From assembly GCA_003023535.1 (NCBI GenBank), contig PXSC01000106.1, forward strand, positions 1-8,596: a stretch of 8,596 nt of DNA. Direction: 5' to 3'. Source of the DNA: Halobacteriales archaeon QS_9_70_65 (GTDB lineage Archaea > Halobacteriota > Halobacteria > Halobacteriales > Haloarculaceae). Below the pieces are notes generated by a model that did not search any database, was not told where the DNA came from, and worked only from the letters and a program-made list of their open reading frames with translations. Made by a program: the position numbers and the translations under genes. Below are positions 1 through 8,348 of the stretch, in pieces (position 1 is the stretch's first letter; every line of letters begins with the position of its first letter).

Positions 1-816
1 CTGGCGAAGCTGTACCGCGCGATGGGACTGACCATCCTCGAGGGGTACGGCCTGACGGAGACGGCACCCGCCCTGACCCTGAACCCACCCGAAGACATCC
101 GCATCGGCACGATGGGCGCCGCGCTGTGCGACGTCGAGCTGGCGCTGGACCCCCACGTCGTCACCGAGGAGACGAAGCAGGCCGCCGAGGGCGAGGTGGG
201 CGAACTGCTGGCGAAGGGCCCCAACGTCTTCTCGGCGTACTGGAACAAGCCGGCCAAGACCGAGGAGGCGTTCACCGAGGACCGCTACTTCCGGACCGGA
301 GACATCGTCGCCCGCGACGAGGACGGCTACCTCAGCTTCGTCGACCGCCGCAAGAACCTGCTGGTGCTCGACACGGGCAAGAACGTCGCGCCGGAACCCA
401 TCGAGGACGAGTTCGCCACCTCCGCCCGGGTCGACCAGATCATGGTGACCGGCGACGACGAGAAGTTCGTCGGCGCGGTCGTCTCGCCGAACCTCGAGCG
501 GATGCGCGAGTGGGCCGACGAGGCGGACGTCGATCTACCCGACGACCCCGGGCGGGCCGTCGAGGACGACCGCGTCCGCGAGTGGGTCGGCGAGGAGGTC
601 GACCGAGTCAACGAGCGGCTCGGCGCCCACGAGGAGATCAAGGAGTTCCGGCTGGTCGCCGAGGAGTGGACCGCCGACAACGACCTGCTGACGCCGTCGA
701 TGAAGAAAAAGCGCCGCAACATCCGGGCGGCCTACCGCGCGGAGATCGACGACGATATCTACGGCCGCGGAGACCTCGAAGGCGAAAGCGGGACCGAGGC
801 AGCGGCGACGGACTGA
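1..816 (+). CDS. Long-chain acyl-CoA synthetase (AMP-forming), C-terminal part, 5' end outside window
   Basis: This is the last 271 residues of an adenylate-forming enzyme that activates fatty acids to acyl-CoA using ATP and CoA. The frame is open from base 1, so the gene begins upstream. The core motif GYGLTET (fragment residues 15-21, bases 43-63) is the adenylate-binding motif. RTGD (98-101) supplies the ribose-binding Asp, and the segment starting DRRKNLLVL and running to NVAPEPIE (about 115-135) is the hinge into the C-terminal lid domain. LLTPSMKKKRR (229-239) near the end is typical of the long-chain (FadD15-like) group and holds the lid lysine region. The tail after IYGRGDLEG is poorly conserved. 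The family assignment is firm; chain-length preference cannot be read from the sequence. It converges on folCP with a 94-base gap, so the two are probably unrelated in function. Confidence 0.9.
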   Translation: MAKLYRAMGLTILEGYGLTETAPALTLNPPEDIRIGTMGAALCDVELALDPHVVTEETKQAAEGEVGELLAKGPNVFSAYWNKPAKTEEAFTEDRYFRTGDIVARDEDGYLSFVDRRKNLLVLDTGKNVAPEPIEDEFATSARVDQIMVTGDDEKFVGAVVSPNLERMREWADEADVDLPDDPGRAVEDDRVREWVGEEVDRVNERLGAHEEIKEFRLVAEEWTADNDLLTPSMKKKRRNIRAAYRAEIDDDIYGRGDLEGESGTEAAATD

Positions 817-846
817 CGCTGACTACGTACGTCATCTCGGTATCGA

Positions 847-872
847 CCGTACGAGGGCGTGCGATCGTACGG
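847..872. terminator. Perfect inverted repeat between two convergent genes, possible bidirectional terminator
   Basis: CCGTACGA (847-854) and TCGTACGG (865-872) form a perfect 8-bp stem with a 10-base loop. It lies in the 94-base gap where the acyl-CoA synthetase and folCP run tail to tail. An 8-base palindrome ACGTACGT (825-832) sits just before it. There is no T-run after either arm. Archaeal termination depends more on T-rich tracts than on hairpins, so the terminator role is an inference from position only. Confidence 0.3.
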
Positions 873-910
873 CGAAACGGATACGGTACTCACCATCGGG
901 AAGGGACGGG

Positions 911-3424
<2,514 letters not shown>

Positions 3425-3446
3425 ACCCACAGCAGTGCGGCGAGCG

Positions 3447-3454
3447 CTTTATCA
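3447..3454 (-). promoter_or_regulatory. TATA-like box of folCP
   Basis: On the minus strand this reads TGATAAAG, the only AT-rich patch near the folCP start. Its centre is about 26 bases before the ATG at 3424, which matches a leaderless haloarchaeal transcript and favours that ATG over the GTG at 3430. This is a positional inference. Confidence 0.5.
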
Positions 3455-3637
3455 CTTTCCGGTCGATCCGACGTCCTGTCTGATCGAGTGAGGACCGACC
3501 GGTCAGCCGGCCCCGGGCGGGACCTCGAACGGGACCGACCACTCGCGCGGCGAAGCCGAGCGAGCGCAGCGAGGGAGGCCTCGGGAAGCAGCGAGCGGGA
3601 GAAACGACATCAGGGGCGACGACATGGGAGCGTGGTT

Positions 3638-3666
3638 CGAACGACGGCTCCGCGAGCCGTCGTTCG
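3638..3666. repeat. Perfect 13-bp hairpin, 3-base loop
   Basis: CGAACGACGGCTC (3638-3650) pairs perfectly with GAGCCGTCGTTCG (3654-3666) around the loop CGC. This is the longest perfect stem I found in the window. No T-run follows on either strand, and it is more than 190 bases from the nearest coding start, so it is not an obvious terminator. It is the first of four stems in a row. Confidence 0.75.
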
Positions 3667-3672
3667 TCATCC

Positions 3673-3693
3673 CGGAAGAGCTTCGCTCTTCCG
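3673..3693. repeat. Perfect 9-bp hairpin, 3-base loop
   Basis: CGGAAGAGC (3673-3681) pairs with GCTCTTCCG (3685-3693) around TTC. It starts 6 bases after the previous hairpin and has the same short-loop design. Confidence 0.7.
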
Positions 3694-3699
3694 TAGATC

Positions 3700-3716
3700 G
3701 CGGATCTCCGATCCGC
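3700..3716. repeat. Perfect 7-bp hairpin, 3-base loop
   Basis: GCGGATC (3700-3706) pairs with GATCCGC (3710-3716) around TCC. An alternative stem AGATC/GATCT (3695-3699 with 3703-3707) overlaps it, so the two could be mutually exclusive folds. Confidence 0.6.
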
Positions 3717-3750
3717 TCACTCCCGGAAAACCGGTCGAAGCGAGCGGGAA

Positions 3751-3770
3751 AGGGTGTTCGGAAACGCCCT
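3751..3770 (+). repeat. 8-bp hairpin with one G-U pair, 4-base loop
   Basis: AGGGTGTT (3751-3758) pairs with AACGCCCT (3763-3770) around CGGA. One pair is G-U when transcribed in the plus direction. In the minus-strand transcript that pair would be a C-A mismatch, a weak hint that any RNA is read on the plus strand, toward the CBS gene. Confidence 0.5.
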
Positions 3771-3833
3771 CGTCACCGCCGAAGCACGCTACTTCCTCAC
3801 GACCAAACACTATCCGACCTGGGGACGGGAACG

Positions 3834-3839
3834 TTTTAA
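3834..3839 (+). promoter_or_regulatory. TATA box of the CBS-domain gene
   Basis: TTTTAA is centred about 26.5 bases before the ATG at 3863, with a purine-rich GGGAACG just upstream that suits a TFB recognition element. The spacing predicts a transcript starting at or next to the start codon. Confidence 0.7.
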
Positions 3840-3862
3840 CCCCGCCACCGGTACGGCGACGC

Positions 3863-4258
3863 ATGGAAGCAGCCGAGGCGGGCGCGCTGATGACCGAGCC
3901 CGTGCTGACCGTCGACCCGTCCGCGGAGATCGCCGAGGTGGCGGCGGCGATGCGCGCACAGGCGATCAACTCCATCGTCGTCATCGACGACGGTTGCCGG
4001 CCGATCGGCATCCTCACGTCGACGGACTTCGTCGGCGTCGTCGCGGACGGTGACGTCGACAGCACCGTCGGCGACCACATGACCGACGGGGTCGTCACGA
4101 CGTCGCCGGCGGCGTCCGTCGAGGAGGTGGCGCGGCTGATGATCGACCACGACATCAGCCACGTTCCGGTCGTCGAGAACGAGGAGGCCGTCGGACTGGT
4201 CTCGGCGACGGACATCACCGGTTACGCTGCCGGCACGGCCGTCGCCGACGTCGAGTAG
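3863..4258 (+). CDS. Small stand-alone protein with two CBS domains
   Basis: This 131-residue protein consists almost entirely of a CBS pair (Bateman module), a fold that usually binds adenine nucleotides such as AMP, ATP or SAM and regulates a partner. CBS1 spans about residues 9-64 (MTEPVLTVDPSAEIAEVA, then SIVVIDDGCRPIGILTSTDF). CBS2 spans about 68-123 (VGDHMTDGVVTTSP, then ISHVPVVENEEAVGLVSATDI). Both end in the GhhTxxDh pattern (ILTSTDF, LVSATDI), where the Ser/Thr and Asp normally contact ribose. There is no membrane segment, zinc motif or fused enzyme, so it is a cytoplasmic regulator with an unknown partner. I chose the start at 3863 because it precedes the first CBS motif closely and has a well-placed TATA box. 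The neighbours on either side are transcribed from the opposite strand, so it is a single-gene unit. Confidence 0.9.
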   Translation: MEAAEAGALMTEPVLTVDPSAEIAEVAAAMRAQAINSIVVIDDGCRPIGILTSTDFVGVVADGDVDSTVGDHMTDGVVTTSPAASVEEVARLMIDHDISHVPVVENEEAVGLVSATDITGYAAGTAVADVE

Positions 4259-4322
4259 CGGTCGTCGGACGGCAGTCGACGCGCCGGGCGCCGGAGGGCT
4301 CTCGCCGCGGCGGCTGCGGTGC

Positions 4323-5009
4323 TCAGTAGTACTCCCGCTCGACGTTGCGGACGGCCTCGACGCGCTTTTCGATGGGCGGGTGGGTCGCGAACAGCCGCTC
4401 CAGGGCCGACCGCTCGCCGCCGAAGATGCACAGCGCCGAGACGTTGTCGTCGAGTTCGGCATCGGTCCGTTTGCCGGCCGAAGATATCTTCCGGAGCGCG
4501 TCGGCCATCGCGTCGCCGCCGACGTGGCGGGCGGCGTCGTCGTCGGCGACGTACTCCCGGTACCGCGAGGTGACCACGTCGCGGTTGTCGATGTGGGCGA
4601 GTTCGTGCGCCAGCACCGCCTCCAACTCCTCGTGGCTCAGCAGGTGCATCAGTTCCGTCGAGACGACCACGACGCCGGCGCCGCGGCGGCCGACGGCGAA
4701 GGCGTTCGGCACGCCCATCTCGGCGACCTTCAGGTCGGGCTTTGCGAGGTCCATCTCCCCGCAGAGCCGCTCGACCGACCGGTGGACGTCGGGGTAGCGG
4801 TCCTCGGACATCTCGTCGGCGCCGGCGCTCCGCAGCGCCGCCCACTTGCCGAACTTGTACTGGAAGCCGGCGAACAGCACCGTCCCCAGCAGGACGAGCG
4901 GGATCGGCGCGCCGAACCCCTCGACGGCGACGATCGCCAGGAGCATGTAGAAGCCGAAGAGGATGCTCCCCACGGCCGCCATGCGGGCCTTGAGTCCGAC
5001 GTGTCGCAT
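4323..5009 (-). CDS. HtpX-like M48 family membrane zinc metalloprotease, compact form
   Basis: This 228-residue protein resembles HtpX, a membrane protease for damaged or misfolded membrane proteins. Two hydrophobic segments (about 11-30 and 36-52) are followed by the catalytic domain: PNAFAVGRRG (101-110), VVVVSTELMHLLSHEELEAV (113-132), the zinc site HELAH (135-139), then REYVAD (151-156) with Glu152 as the presumed third ligand, and FATHPPIEKRVE (207-218), the HtpX C-terminal signature. It is shorter than HtpX of about 290 residues. The two membrane segments that normally lie between HELAH and the third ligand are absent, leaving only 12 residues between His139 and Glu152, with no stop or frameshift. 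The start at 5009 is favoured over a longer frame (5072) by a TATA-like box about 28 bases upstream and by the conserved MRHVGLKARM beginning close to the first helix. It converges on the CBS gene with a 64-base gap. Confidence 0.85.
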   Translation of the reverse strand: MRHVGLKARMAAVGSILFGFYMLLAIVAVEGFGAPIPLVLLGTVLFAGFQYKFGKWAALRSAGADEMSEDRYPDVHRSVERLCGEMDLAKPDLKVAEMGVPNAFAVGRRGAGVVVVSTELMHLLSHEELEAVLAHELAHIDNRDVVTSRYREYVADDDAARHVGGDAMADALRKISSAGKRTDAELDDNVSALCIFGGERSALERLFATHPPIEKRVEAVRNVEREYY

Positions 5010-5034
5010 ATCGGCTCGCGGTAAGCGACTGTCG

Positions 5035-5040
5035 AATAAA
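5035..5040 (-). promoter_or_regulatory. TATA box of the HtpX-like gene
   Basis: On the minus strand this reads TTTATT, centred about 28 bases before the ATG at 5009. It supports that start and a leaderless or near-leaderless transcript. Confidence 0.6.
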
Positions 5041-5086
5041 TGCGTTCTGGCAGAGATGGTACCGTCCCGCACGGTCGACGCACAAC

Positions 5087-5093
5087 GTATAAG
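5087..5093 (+). promoter_or_regulatory. TATA-like box, probable promoter of dapA-dapB-dapD
   Basis: GTATAAG is the best TATA match between the HtpX-like gene and dapA. It would start transcription near 5117, about 175 bases before the dapA ATG. Closer to dapA there is no AT-rich box at the leaderless distance. Between this box and the divergent htpX box lies a small inverted repeat, ACCGT (5061-5065) with ACGGT (5071-5075), which could be an operator but is too short to claim. Confidence 0.45.
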
Positions 5094-5116
5094 TCGGTCG
5101 GTTCTTCATGATCGAG

Positions 5117-5291
5117 CGTGCCATCCGGTACGTCCGTCGAGCGCCGGCGTACGGCGGCCGACGAGCGTGCCGAAACGGCGGCTTCTCCGAGCGGCAAACG
5201 TCCGTGAGACGGCCGTCGGCGGGCGTGGCGACCCGTCGGCGGCCGGCCCCGGACGCTCAGCCCGATCATCAACTCCGCATCACACCACAGC
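5117..5291 (+). other. Presumed 5' leader of dapA, about 175 bases
   Basis: If the TATA-like box at 5087-5093 is the promoter, this GC-rich stretch is transcribed but not translated. It contains near-repeats of CGTCGGCGG (5214-5222 and 5234-5242) and a GCCGACG (5158-5164) that could pair with either copy. I see no known riboswitch pattern. No Shine-Dalgarno sequence precedes the dapA ATG. A promoter nearer to dapA without a clear TATA box would remove the leader. Confidence 0.3.
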
Positions 5292-6179
5292 ATGACACAC
5301 GACGTATTCACCGGCGTCTTCCCCGCGATGACGACGCCGTTCCACGACGACGAGAGCATCGACCACGACACGCTGCGCGCCCACGCCCGGCGGCTGGAGA
5401 CGGCCGGCGTCGACGGGCTCGTCCCGGTCGGGACGACCGGCGAGTCCGCGACCATGAGCCACGACGAACACGTCGAGGTCGTCGAGACGGTGGTCGACGC
5501 CGTCGACGACGTGCCGGTCATCGCCGGCAGCGGCTCGAACAACACTCGCGAGGCGCTGGAGCTGTCCGAGCGGGCCGCCGCCGCCGGCGCCGACGGCCTG
5601 CTGCTCATCTCGCCGTACTACAACCGGCCGGAACCGGACGGCACCGAGACGCACTTCCGGACGATCGCCGATGCCGTCGACCTGCCGCAGATAATATACA
5701 ACGTCCCCGGCCGGACCGGTCGCAACATCGCCGTCGAGTCCGCCGTCGCGCTGGCCGAACACGAGAACATCGTCGGCTACAAGGCCGCGAGCGGCGACCT
5801 CGGTCGAACGAACGAGGTCGTCGAGCGGACCCGAAACGAGAACTTCGCGGTGCTGTCCGGCGACGACGCGCTGACGCTGCCGGTGGTCGCCCAGGGCGGC
5901 ACCGGCTGCATCTCCGTGGCCGCCAACGTCGAGCCGGACCGCGTCGTCGCCCTGGTCGGGTCGGCGCTGGCCGGCGACTTCGAGCGCGCCCGCGAACTGC
6001 AGTACGAGCTGGGCGACCTGTTCAGGGTGTTGTTCGCCGAGAGCAACCCCATGCCGATCAACGAGGCCATGGAGATGCGGGACGTCCACTCGGCGACGAT
6101 GCGGTCGCCGCTCTGCCCCCTGCAGCCCGAGACCCGCGAGCGTCTGCGGGCGGTGCTCGACGACCTGGAGCCCGAATGA
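5292..6179 (+). CDS. dapA: 4-hydroxy-tetrahydrodipicolinate synthase (dihydrodipicolinate synthase)
   Basis: DapA condenses pyruvate with aspartate semialdehyde, the first committed step of diaminopimelate/lysine synthesis in the cytoplasm. The 295 residues match the usual length of this (beta/alpha)8 barrel. Visible motifs are PAMTTPF at the first strand (11-17), GTTGES (47-52) with the proton-relay threonines, SPYYN (107-111) with the Tyr donated across the dimer, YNVPGRT (136-142) with the catalytic Tyr136 and the carboxylate-binding Arg141, the Schiff-base Lys164 in GYKAASG, and GGTGCISV (202-209). The family also includes sialate lyases and keto-deoxy sugar aldolases, but dapB directly behind it, overlapping by 4 bases (ATGA), fixes the assignment. 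The ATG at 5292 is the first start ahead of the conserved beta strand. The stop is TGA at 6177-6179. Confidence 0.95.
   Translation: MTHDVFTGVFPAMTTPFHDDESIDHDTLRAHARRLETAGVDGLVPVGTTGESATMSHDEHVEVVETVVDAVDDVPVIAGSGSNNTREALELSERAAAAGADGLLLISPYYNRPEPDGTETHFRTIADAVDLPQIIYNVPGRTGRNIAVESAVALAEHENIVGYKAASGDLGRTNEVVERTRNENFAVLSGDDALTLPVVAQGGTGCISVAANVEPDRVVALVGSALAGDFERARELQYELGDLFRVLFAESNPMPINEAMEMRDVHSATMRSPLCPLQPETRERLRAVLDDLEPE
6167..6170 (+). promoter_or_regulatory. Shine-Dalgarno-like GGAG before dapB
   Basis: GGAG lies 5 bases before the dapB ATG, inside the end of dapA. Together with the ATGA overlap it suggests translational coupling. It supports 6176 as the dapB start rather than a longer frame upstream. 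Confidence 0.5.
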
Positions 6180-6922
6180 GGTTCGTCGTCATCGGCGCGA
6201 CGGGCCGGACCGGCGGCGAGATCGTCGCCGAGGCAACGGAGCGCGCACACGACGTCGTCGGCGTCGCGCGCTCGGCCGGCGAGGTCGGCGACGTGCCCGT
6301 CCACCCGGCCGGGGAGCTGCCGGCGCTCCTGGCCGACGCCGACGTCGACGCCGTCGTCGACTTCACCGTCCCCGAGGCCAGCCGCGAGCACGCCGCCCGC
6401 GCCGCGGAGGCCGGCGTCCCCTACGTCGTCGGGACGACCGGCTTCGACGACGACGGCCTGGCCGCCCTGGACGCCGCCGCCGAGTCGACGGCCGTGCTGA
6501 AGGCCACGAACTTCGCCCGCGGGGTACAGGCGCTGCTGCAGGCCGTCGAGGCCGGCGTCGCGGCGCTGCCGGAGTACGACGTCGAGTTGACCGAGACCCA
6601 CCACGCCGGCAAGCGCGACGCCCCCAGCGGCACCGCGAACACCGTCCTCGATGCGATAGAGGCGACCCGCGGCGAGGCGCTGGACCGCACCCACGGCCGC
6701 GAGGGCGAACACCGCCGCGAGGAGTCGGAGGTCGGCGTCCACGTCCGCCGGGCCGGGACGGTCCGCGGCGAACACGAGGTCGTGCTGGCGGGCAACGACG
6801 AGGTGCTGACGCTCGCTCATCGCGCCGAGTCACGCCGCGTGTTCGCCGCCGGCGCCGTCGACGCCGCCGAGTGGCTGGCCGGCCGCGACCCCGGCTTCTA
6901 CGGGTTCGACGACGTGTTGTAG
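6176..6922 (+). CDS. dapB: 4-hydroxy-tetrahydrodipicolinate reductase
   Basis: DapB reduces the DapA product to tetrahydrodipicolinate with NAD(P)H. The 248 residues are somewhat shorter than the usual 265-275. The N-terminal Rossmann fold has MRFVVIGATGRTGG (1-14), where the family pattern is GxxGRMG, then DFTVPEAS (62-69) and VVGTTGF (84-90). The substrate domain has the signature ETHHAGKRDAPSGTA (140-154) with the catalytic His pair 142-143 and Lys146. The protein ends in FYGFDDVL, equivalent to the conserved GLYxxxDVL end. The shortening lies mainly between residues 30 and 60, in the nucleotide-binding half. It overlaps dapA by 4 bases and is followed by dapD after 43 bases with no visible promoter, so the three are probably one transcript. 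Confidence 0.95.
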   Translation: MRFVVIGATGRTGGEIVAEATERAHDVVGVARSAGEVGDVPVHPAGELPALLADADVDAVVDFTVPEASREHAARAAEAGVPYVVGTTGFDDDGLAALDAAAESTAVLKATNFARGVQALLQAVEAGVAALPEYDVELTETHHAGKRDAPSGTANTVLDAIEATRGEALDRTHGREGEHRREESEVGVHVRRAGTVRGEHEVVLAGNDEVLTLAHRAESRRVFAAGAVDAAEWLAGRDPGFYGFDDVL

Positions 6923-6965
6923 GCGGGTCGACAGAGCCAAGGGCCGTCTCACCGTTTCTCCGACG

Positions 6966-7802
6966 ATGAGCGCACTCGAAGACGACGTCCGTGAGCTGCA
7001 GCGGCGCTACGAGGCGGGGCTGACCGCCGAGGAGGCGGGAGACGAGGAGTACGCGGTGCTGGAGGCGTTTCTCGACCGGCTGGAGGCCGGCGAGGTCCGG
7101 GCCGCCGAGAAGCGCGACGGCGAGTGGGAGGCGAACGAGTGGGTCAAGCAGGGCATCCTGCTGAACTTCGGGCTGCGGTCCATCGAGACCCACGGCCACG
7201 GTGGCGTCGACTACCACGACGTGCTGCCGCTGCGGGACACCGCGGACCTGCCGGAGCGCGGCACCCGGAACACGCCCGACGGCACCGTGATTCGCCGCGG
7301 CGCCCACGTCGGGAGCGACGCCATCCTGATGAGCCCGTCGTTCGTCAACGTCGGCGCTCACGTCGGCGACGGGACGCTGGTGGATTCCTGCGACACCGTC
7401 GGGTCGGCCGCCCAGATCGGCGACGACGTCAAGCTCGGCGCCAACACGCTCGTCGGTGGTGTACTCGAACCGGTCGAGGCCGCGCCGGTCGTCGTCGAGG
7501 ACGGCGTCTCGCTGGGCGCCGGCTGCCGCGTCACCTCGGGCTTCGTCGTCGGCGAGGGAAGCGTCGTCGGCGAGAACACGCTGCTGACGCCCCGGATTCC
7601 GGTGTACGACCTCGTCGCGGAGGCGATCGTCTACGGCGAGCTACCGCCGGAGCGGCGGGCCTTCACCCGGTACGTCGAGTCGAGCGTCGGCGATCACGAC
7701 CTCTTCGAGGGCGGCGCTTACAAACCAGCCGTCGTCGCCACCGACGTCGAAGCGGAGACCCTGGAGGCCACCCGACGCGAGGACGCCCTCCGGGACAACT
7801 GA
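6966..7802 (+). CDS. dapD: 2,3,4,5-tetrahydropyridine-2,6-dicarboxylate N-succinyltransferase
   Basis: DapD transfers succinyl from succinyl-CoA to tetrahydrodipicolinate, committing the pathway to the succinylase branch. The 278 residues match the family length. An acidic helical N-terminal domain (1-105) is followed by a left-handed beta helix of hexapeptide repeats (about 106-205). The signature segments are MSPSFVNVGAHVGDGTLVDS (122-141), TVGSAAQIG (144-152), VGGVLEP (163-169), VVVEDGVSLGAGCRV (175-189) and VVGEGSVVGEN (194-204), in the order seen in DapD. The acetyl-branch homologue DapH is shorter and has a different N-terminal part. The ATG at 6966 has no Shine-Dalgarno sequence. The last 85 bases overlap the convergent thioredoxin gene. 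The later pathway genes (dapC/argD, dapE, dapF, lysA) are not in the window. Confidence 0.93.
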   Translation: MSALEDDVRELQRRYEAGLTAEEAGDEEYAVLEAFLDRLEAGEVRAAEKRDGEWEANEWVKQGILLNFGLRSIETHGHGGVDYHDVLPLRDTADLPERGTRNTPDGTVIRRGAHVGSDAILMSPSFVNVGAHVGDGTLVDSCDTVGSAAQIGDDVKLGANTLVGGVLEPVEAAPVVVEDGVSLGAGCRVTSGFVVGEGSVVGENTLLTPRIPVYDLVAEAIVYGELPPERRAFTRYVESSVGDHDLFEGGAYKPAVVATDVEAETLEATRREDALRDN

Positions 7803-8146
7803 AACAGGTCGCCTCGGGCGTGTTTCTCGACGGCCCGCTCGAGCTTCAGCTTCGGGGAGGCGACCTTGCCGACGAATGCCTCGACGGGCTCGCCGCGCTC
7901 GAGCAGGATCACCGTCGGGATGGACCGGACGCCGAACTCCTCCATCGTCGTCTCGTTCTCGTCGGCATCGATCTTCGCGACGGTGAGCCGGGGGTGTCCC
8001 TCGACGAGCTCCTCGACGACCGGCTCCAGCGCCGTGCACGGGCCGCACCACCCCGTCCAGAAGTCCAGTAGGACGAGGCCGTCGCCGACCGCTGCCCCGT
8101 AGCTGCCGTCGTCGTGGACGATGCGGTCGTAGTCGGTCGCGGCCAT
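7718..8146 (-). CDS. Thioredoxin with an atypical C-terminal tail
   Basis: This is a cytoplasmic thiol-disulfide oxidoreductase of 142 residues. The active site WCGPC (33-37) lies in LLDFWTGWCGPC, followed by VAKIDADEN (57-64), the cis-proline loop SIPT (75-78) and FVGKVASPKL (91-100). The fold is complete by about residue 110 (LERAVEKHA), the usual thioredoxin size. Residues 111-142 form an extra tail rich in Ser, Arg, Ala and Thr with almost no acidic residues, unlike the rest of the protein and unlike normal haloarchaeal proteins. This tail is encoded mostly antisense to the 3' end of dapD; the stop is at 7718-7720. I chose ATG 8146 because it begins the thioredoxin fold. A GTG-started extension to 8314 is open but not protein-like. 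No TATA box is visible close to 8146, so its transcript probably has a leader. Confidence 0.9.
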   Translation of the reverse strand: MAATDYDRIVHDDGSYGAAVGDGLVLLDFWTGWCGPCTALEPVVEELVEGHPRLTVAKIDADENETTMEEFGVRSIPTVILLERGEPVEAFVGKVASPKLKLERAVEKHARGDLFQLSRRASSRRVASRVSASTSVATTAGL

Positions 8147-8319
8147 CGGTCGCCGGAGGCCCTCACGTCCTCGGGATCCTCGAATGGGTGCTCGGGCCGC
8201 TGGGGTACTGGTTGCTCTCCCCGGCGTCCGTGGTCGTGGTGACGTCGTACTTGTTACCCAAACCCCGGAGTACGGCGCCACGGCCCCGATTCGTAGCTCG
8301 TCGTCCGCGGCCACAGTAC

Positions 8320-8325
8320 TTAATT
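8320..8325 (+). promoter_or_regulatory. TATA box of the DUF4112 gene
   Basis: TTAATT, within the AT-rich TACTTAATTA (8317-8326), is centred about 26.5 bases before the ATG at 8349, as expected for a leaderless transcript. The patch reads nearly the same on the other strand, so it could also serve the divergent thioredoxin gene with a leader of roughly 150 bases; that second role is speculative. Confidence 0.6.
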
Positions 8326-8348
8326 ACGTGGACGACCGACGTTGTCGT

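Larger units (their letters stand above)
3431..3862. other. Gene-poor divergent spacer of about 430 bases with hairpins and short repeats
   Basis: This spacer separates the divergent folCP and CBS-domain genes and holds both promoters. I see no convincing coding frame. The left half has repeated words: GGACCGACC at 3492-3500 and 3532-3540, a near-match in inverted orientation at 3461-3469, the palindrome GACCGGTC (3497-3504), and GCGAGCGGGA at 3591-3600 and again at 3740-3749. The right half (3638-3770) holds four consecutive hairpins listed separately. Words such as GCGAGCGCAGCGAG and GAGCTTCGCTC are common in haloarchaeal intergenic DNA as far as I recall, so part of this may be a decayed dispersed repeat. 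It could also encode a structured RNA. Confidence 0.6.

Noticed and set aside
3624..3839. 71-codon frame in the divergent spacer
   Set aside because: It reads through the hairpins, is basic (rich in Arg, Ser, Lys), and runs into the TATA box of the CBS gene. The palindromes explain the sequence better than a protein does.
5010..5072. 21-residue N-terminal extension of the HtpX-like protein
   Set aside because: The TATA-like box at 5035-5040 would lie inside the coding region, and the extension has no resemblance to HtpX starts.
5118..5207. 29-codon GTG-started frame near the predicted transcription start before dapA, a possible leader peptide
   Set aside because: It has only one lysine codon and no attenuator-like stem, and so short an open frame is expected by chance in GC-rich DNA.
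5108..6175. Upstream extension of the dapB frame to an ATG at 5108
   Set aside because: It runs out of frame through all of dapA and has an Arg-rich non-protein-like composition. dapB homology begins exactly at the ATG overlapping the dapA stop, with a GGAG before it.
8147..8314. N-terminal extension of thioredoxin by 56 residues from a GTG
   Set aside because: The added residues are rich in Pro, Arg, Ser and Thr without a fold or signal-peptide pattern, and the thioredoxin fold begins at the ATG at 8146.
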